This document shows, piece by piece, positions 4,901-6,620 of a stretch of 6,620 nucleotides of DNA; positions within the stretch are counted from its first letter, which is position 1; every line of letters begins with the position of its first letter. The DNA comes from Chloroflexi bacterium RBG_16_57_11 (lineage in GTDB: Bacteria > Chloroflexota > Anaerolineae > Anaerolineales > UBA4823). The stretch is from the NCBI GenBank assembly GCA_001795165.1, contig MGNS01000149.1:5909-12528 (forward strand), given 5' to 3'. Below the pieces are notes generated by a model that saw only the letters and a list, made by a program, of their open reading frames with translations, was not told where the DNA came from and ran no database searches. The translations under genes and the position numbers were made by a program.

Positions 4901-4998
4901 TCGAGCGCTACACGGTGCTTTTTATGCGCGCCTGCGCTGCGGTGTTGCAGCCATTTGGCCTGACCGAAGACGAATTGCGTTTCCGCCTGATCCGATAA
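1987..4998 (+). CDS. Family B DNA polymerase homologue with altered active site and repeat insertions (PolB2-like)
   Basis: This 1003-residue protein has the family B order. A degenerate exonuclease domain comes first. Around residues 209-218 LRVMRLSPDC replaces the DIE motif. At 299-306 WGDTWLLP replaces NxxxFDxP, with Leu304 in place of Asp. GRWHID follows at 403-408. Motif A, DFISMYPSIM, is intact at 501-510. Motif B is altered: Lys639 is kept, but VTCFG stands where NSxYG is usual, followed by YLGYKNARFG. Motif C at 691-697 reads YVDGLWV, keeping the first Asp (693) and replacing the second, metal-binding Asp with Leu695. The KLRGLEARRGDTP palm-thumb motif (794-806) and a thumb with EELLVTQKLS follow. 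Residues 34-54, 168-185, 329-369, 520-579, 711-731 and 827-868 are repeat-derived. Without them about 800 residues remain, normal for the family. Translation is coupled by ATGA to the preceding gene; only a distant GGAG (1966-1969) is seen. I infer a weak or non-catalytic polymerase acting in DNA repair. No frameshift or internal stop is present. Confidence 0.88.
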   Translation: MSDDPNSITGWLLDLYADPEGELALWLVEEDNCCRDRPACTNPLQYAGAQTRPYARPRLRLRQSFPITFYAAGPNSRLRLLWQHLATTAQTVPLTLSRQERRDLFQPEPVTVLAVEVQKPGLLPEVFHQAVAAFPDLTYYDADLLLTARHAAVYGTFPLAKLRLTIEAGINNRAGINNRAGNQAGGPAMVRTLEVLDSPWDVDAPPPPLRVMRLSPDCDPRRGKPAWLDVAVGTGMDVLNPVANIGTEPPRHFHPSFKSASAPGFTSTCRLSLQPERALLIGLRALLWRYDPDLLLTAWGDTWLLPHLLDLAEKLDLPLPLNRGAYGDVGAGLHLPDLPNGESPDPPLHPLHPQHLPDPPNGESPDPPRIPCDARQPILRRPERSYHAYGQVIYRGQQVLLSGRWHIDMFNAMMFHDYALDGILESARVSTMPVQQAARLSPGTGISTMQIVTALRQGVMTPWRKQQAEIPKTALDLLHADQGGLVYQPIIGLHRDVAEIDFISMYPSIMARFNISPETTGVAGSETDVAPTPQPSFNIVEASLAAPHTACNVVATSVAASPDTPDELVGNVVATPVAERQVAWVPELNLWVDQSTPGLVPQTLQPLLEKRIALKQRIADLPRWDPRKKLYKARAAAHKWLLVTCFGYLGYKNARFGRIEAHQAVTAYSRECLLSAKEAAEDLGYTVLHMYVDGLWVCKDTAEAGLNAGERRGGSGPIWATKHGKCRPASTYDTPTGLSVEAVQPLLDKIARRTGLPIALEGIYRWVAFLPSRSDERVPVANRYFGVFQDGSIKLRGLEARRGDTPPFIAAVQMGLLERLARSVPKTAGLGRNMQTGINDPGYNGKPLAETAGLGRIMQAGINDPGYSRREDELLQALPETLAYLRQELRRLRSRGIPLEELLVTQKLSRTLDQYRSPSPAAVAATQLAAIGRSTRPGQSVRFLFLRGEHSKGEDVQAWDCSPTPSPERLDIERYTVLFMRACAAVLQPFGLTEDELRFRLIR
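2087..2148 (+). repeat. 61-bp palindromic element, diverged copy D, in the polymerase gene
   Basis: GTAGGGATAGGCCTG at 2087-2101 pairs imperfectly (10 of 15) with CAGACCCGCCCGTAC at 2134-2148, with a 32-bp loop. The loop start CTGCATGCACCAA matches CTGCATGCGCCAA of the copy at 1243, and the 3' side GCGCCCAGACCC is also similar, so the two are in the same orientation. It encodes residues 34-54 (CRDRPACTNPLQ onwards). It is the most decayed copy and could be argued away if taken alone. Confidence 0.5.
2488..2540 (+). repeat. 18-bp tandem repeat, in frame
   Basis: GCCGGTATAAACAACCGG occurs twice without a break at 2488-2505 and 2506-2523, followed by a partial unit with GCCGGCAACCAGGCCGG at 2524-2540. 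Each unit has GCCGG/CCGG ends that can pair. Being 6 codons long it keeps the frame and encodes AGINNR twice, at residues 168-179, then AGNQAG. It sits between the N-terminal region and the degenerate exonuclease domain. Confidence 0.85.
2971..3031 (+). repeat. 61-bp palindromic element, copy C, perfect arms
   Basis: GTAGGGGCGGGTCTG at 2971-2985 and CAGACCCGCCCCTAC at 3017-3031 are a perfect 15-bp inverted repeat with a 31-bp loop. This is the best-preserved pair of arms in the window and defines the element. The dinucleotide AC lies directly on both sides (2969-2970 and 3032-3033). It could be a 2-bp target duplication that makes the insertion 63 bp and so frame-preserving, or it could be chance. 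Confidence 0.85.
2986..3091 (+). repeat. 63-bp-period duplication of the palindrome's loop and 3' arm
   Basis: The 43 bases at 2986-3028 recur at 3049-3091 with one difference (T at 2999, C at 3062). The period of 63 bp equals 21 codons. The product is HLPDLPNGESPDPP followed by HLPDPPNGESPDPP, a proline-rich, probably unstructured loop covering about residues 334-369. The near-identity suggests a recent tandem duplication of part of copy C. Confidence 0.85.
3544..3722 (+). repeat. Three 26-bp repeats and a palindrome inserted after motif A
   Basis: Related 26-bp units lie at 3598-3623, 3640-3665 and 3697-3722. The middle one holds the perfect palindrome GCGACT-TC-AGTCGC (3649-3662), and the outer two are diverged. 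They encode NIVEASLAA, NVVATSVAA and NVVATPVAE. Just upstream is a separate perfect palindrome, ACCGGCG-T-CGCCGGT (3544-3558). Together they give about 60 extra residues (520-579) between the conserved NISPETT after motif A and the conserved PELNLWVDQSTPGLVPQTL, where family B polymerases normally have a short link. Confidence 0.75.
4118..4178 (+). repeat. 61-bp palindromic element, copy B, after motif C
   Basis: GTAGGGGCGGGTCTG at 4118-4132 pairs with CAGACCCGCCTCTAC at 4164-4178 (14 of 15), with a loop of exactly 31 bp. It is in the opposite orientation to the copy at 1243-1303, and similarity continues to about 4190. It encodes residues 711-731 (RRGGSGPIWATKHGKCRPAS region). These fall between motif C and the conserved LSVEAVQPLLDKIARRTGLPI segment. 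Confidence 0.8.
4465..4588 (+). repeat. Two 52-bp palindrome-bearing direct repeats, 72-bp period
   Basis: The units at 4465-4516 and 4537-4588 agree at 46 of 52 bases and are spaced 72 bp (24 codons) apart. Each contains CCGGGATC-AAC-GATCCCGG (4493-4511 and 4565-4583, with one more paired base on each side in the second). The second also contains the palindrome GAGACC-GCT-GGTCTC (4534-4548). They encode TAGLGRNMQTGINDPGY and TAGLGRIMQAGINDPGY, residues about 827-868, in the thumb region between LLERLA and a helix starting EDELLQALPETL. Confidence 0.85.
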
Positions 4999-5032
4999 GG
5001 ATAAGGAATTCGTCACCTTTCAAAAATGTAAG

Positions 5033-5059
5033 TTCACCGACGGCGCCGGTTGCTATAAT
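5033..5059 (+). promoter_or_regulatory. Probable extended -10 promoter for the surface protein gene
   Basis: TGCTATAAT at 5051-5059 contains a consensus -10 hexamer (TATAAT, 5054-5059) with an upstream TG. The -35 is weak: TTCACC (5033-5038), 15 bp upstream. Transcription would begin near 5066, leaving a leader of about 100 bases. The rest of the 168-bp gap 4999-5166 shows no gene, no T-tailed hairpin and no recognised riboswitch. A duplicated GATAAGG lies at its start (from 4994). Confidence 0.6.
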
Positions 5060-5155
5060 TTAAACAGGACTCTTCTAAGTGCTGGGGCTGTGTGGTTCAT
5101 AATGTAGAGAACCTGCCCTCATGGCTGGATAGCCTTTCTTAGTGTATGGTGCCCC

Positions 5156-5160
5156 TGAGG
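5156..5160 (+). promoter_or_regulatory. Ribosome binding site of the DUF11-like gene
   Basis: TGAGG ends 6 bases before the ATG at 5167. This spacing, followed by an immediate Lys-Lys signal peptide start, fixes the start codon. Confidence 0.6.
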
Positions 5161-5166
5161 CGGTAG

Positions 5167-6620
5167 ATGAAAAAGTCAATTTCCAAGTTTGTGCCCCGAT
5201 TGTGGCGGACTGGCCTGGCCCTGTTCTTCGGTTTGCTATTGGCAAGCTGCTGGCTTTCCCTGGCTCGAAATTCTACGGCTTGGGTGCATGCGGCGCCGTT
5301 GGCGGCGCCATTGGCGGCGCCCATTGAGCCGCCAGAAGGTTATCCCAAATTTAACCAATCTCACATGACGGTCACGCCCGATCTGGTTTCTACCGGAGGA
5401 GCGACGCTCGAGTATCGCATCGAGATCGTGAACACCGGCGCATACACCGGCAATAATGTGATCCTGACGGACGCCCTTCCAGTAAGCACAACTTACAAAT
5501 CTAGCGAGGCCAGCGTTAGCCCCCAGCCCACCTTTACGGATGGCGTGTTGTTCTGGAATGGTACAGTCGGTTTCGACTCTACCGTAGTGATCACCCTGGC
5601 TGTAGATGTGCACCCCGCGTTCGAAGGTCTTGTGACGAATACAGCTGAGATCAGTCACACGGCACTGACCGGCCCTGTTCTCATCTCCGCCGACGCCATG
5701 GTCACCGATGATCCATTCTTTGAAATCGAGAAGACCTCTGTTCCAGCTATCCCAGGATCGAATAAGCCTCTGACCTACACCATCTCGATCACCAACCGCG
5801 GCCAGCCCGCGACGAACCTGCCGATAGATGTAACCGATGAGCTGCCTGCTGACACCACCTTCCGTAGCGCTGGACAGGGCGGCACTTACCACCTGGGGAC
5901 GAACTCCGTAACGTGGGAGCGTTCAGTGAACCTCGGAACCGGCGAATCCGAGCAGTTTGTCTTTAGTGTCCAGGTGGGGGATGTCCTTAGTGGCACGGTG
6001 CTATACAATACGAATTATCAGGTCGAAAACCCCCTCAGCGAAATTGCAGCGGGTGATATCTATTCGGTGACGGTGCTCGACCCAATTCTGTTCCTGTATA
6101 AAGAGACCGTTCCTTTCCCACCTGGCTCCAACCAAAATGTGGTTTACAAGCTCACAGTGCTGAATAAAGGCTCGCTGGCTACAAACCTGCAAATCGACGA
6201 CACGATACCGGCCGGTGTCACCTATGTCAGCGGCGGTACTCGGGTGGGGAACACGGTGCGATGGACCTTGCCCAGCCTGGATACCGGCGAGTCGGCAGAG
6301 GTCAGCTTCACAGTTTACATTGGCGATGTGGCCGAAGTGCCGGTTTTGAATAATAATTACCAGGTTTGCAGCGCCGAAGGCGTTTGCCAGTCTGGTATAC
6401 CCCTGACCAGCATTGTTAAAGGGCCGACCTTCGAAGCGTACGCTTTCCTGGATCCGATCGCCAAGAAGCCCGGGGGAGGCACCGGGCCAGTTACGCCGAC
6501 CCTGACCATTAAGAACCTGGGGCCTGGCTACGCGCTCGACGCTACGGCGATGATCTATTTCGATCGCATCAGCGTCTCGCTCACTGATATGCTGGTCATT
6601 CCCGATGTCGGTTCACTTTC
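5167..6620 (+). CDS. Secreted DUF11-repeat surface protein (3' truncated by window)
   Basis: At least 484 residues are encoded, with no stop before the window edge. The N-terminus, MKKSISKFVPRLWRTGLALF, followed by a hydrophobic stretch, is a signal peptide. LASC at 25-28 fits a lipobox, but HAAP near 41-44 would also suit ordinary signal peptidase. At least three beta-sandwich repeats of DUF11 type follow, at about 67-162, 185-286 and 305-400, and a fourth begins near 422. Each opens with a strand, has a YxIxxxNxG core (for example YTISITNRG and YKLTVLNKG), then a DxLP/DTIPAGVTYVSG turn and a closing N-x-Y-Q-V strand. Such repeats form extracellular stalks or adhesive surface layers. The gene has its own promoter and is probably unrelated to the polymerase cassette. 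Whether it ends in a sorting or anchor domain cannot be seen. Confidence 0.85.
   Translation, partial: MKKSISKFVPRLWRTGLALFFGLLLASCWLSLARNSTAWVHAAPLAAPLAAPIEPPEGYPKFNQSHMTVTPDLVSTGGATLEYRIEIVNTGAYTGNNVILTDALPVSTTYKSSEASVSPQPTFTDGVLFWNGTVGFDSTVVITLAVDVHPAFEGLVTNTAEISHTALTGPVLISADAMVTDDPFFEIEKTSVPAIPGSNKPLTYTISITNRGQPATNLPIDVTDELPADTTFRSAGQGGTYHLGTNSVTWERSVNLGTGESEQFVFSVQVGDVLSGTVLYNTNYQVENPLSEIAAGDIYSVTVLDPILFLYKETVPFPPGSNQNVVYKLTVLNKGSLATNLQIDDTIPAGVTYVSGGTRVGNTVRWTLPSLDTGESAEVSFTVYIGDVAEVPVLNNNYQVCSAEGVCQSGIPLTSIVKGPTFEAYAFLDPIAKKPGGGTGPVTPTLTIKNLGPGYALDATAMIYFDRISVSLTDMLVIPDVGSL
5290..5326 (+). repeat. 12-bp tandem repeat encoding an Ala/Pro/Leu linker
   Basis: GCGGCGCCGTTG, GCGGCGCCATTG and GCGGCGCCCATTG follow one another directly (the last has one extra base). 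They encode AAPLAAPLAAPI just after the signal peptide. Each unit contains the palindrome GGCGCC. The copy number is open to slippage, which would lengthen or shorten the linker by four residues at a time. Confidence 0.75.

Noticed and set aside
5036..5050. Possible operator ACCGACGGCGCCGGT between the -35 and -10
   Set aside because: Only the outer ACCG/CGGT and the central GGCGCC pair; the dyad is imperfect and common in GC-rich DNA.
5236..5892. 218-residue minus-strand open frame
   Set aside because: It lies antisense to the DUF11-like gene, whose signal peptide, promoter and repeats are clear; the antisense protein has no recognisable features.

Overview
The window most resembles a GC-rich environmental bacterium. 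I would guess Chloroflexota (Anaerolineae-like). That guess rests on the style of the dispersed palindromic repeats, the DUF11-type surface protein and the archaeal-like family B polymerase. It is an inference, not a proven assignment. All recognised genes are on the + strand.

Layout. Positions 1-109 hold the tail of an upstream gene and a short spacer with an 8-bp repeat and a small hairpin. Positions 110-799 encode a protein that looks like a tailed-phage head-tail adaptor. Positions 828-4998 hold three closely packed genes: a degenerate RecA/Rad51-like protein (828-1667), an 86-residue all-helical protein (1730-1990), and a 1003-residue family B DNA polymerase homologue (1987-4998). The last two overlap by ATGA. 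Positions 4999-5166 are intergenic and contain an extended -10 promoter. From 5167 to the window end runs a secreted or anchored surface protein built of DUF11-like repeats, cut off by the window edge.

How the genes work together. In the polymerase, the catalytic Asp of motif A is kept but the second Asp of motif C is lost (YVDGLW instead of YxDTDS). The exonuclease acidic residues also appear to be lost. The RecA-like partner has no recognisable Walker A lysine or Walker B aspartate. This pairing, plus a small helical protein, resembles the three-gene DNA-damage-inducible dpo2 (PolB2) operon of Sulfolobales. It is also conceptually like the bacterial ImuA-ImuB mutasome. I infer an accessory DNA-repair or mutagenesis complex.

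The most striking feature is that this cassette is full of palindromic and tandem repeats read in frame as extra peptide. At least four copies of a roughly 61-bp inverted-repeat element (arms like GTAGGGGCGGGTCTG, loop 31-32 bp) lie inside two coding regions. Three further repeat families lie in the polymerase. Removing them from the polymerase leaves about 800 residues, a normal family B size. I saw no copies of these families in the adaptor gene or the DUF11 gene.
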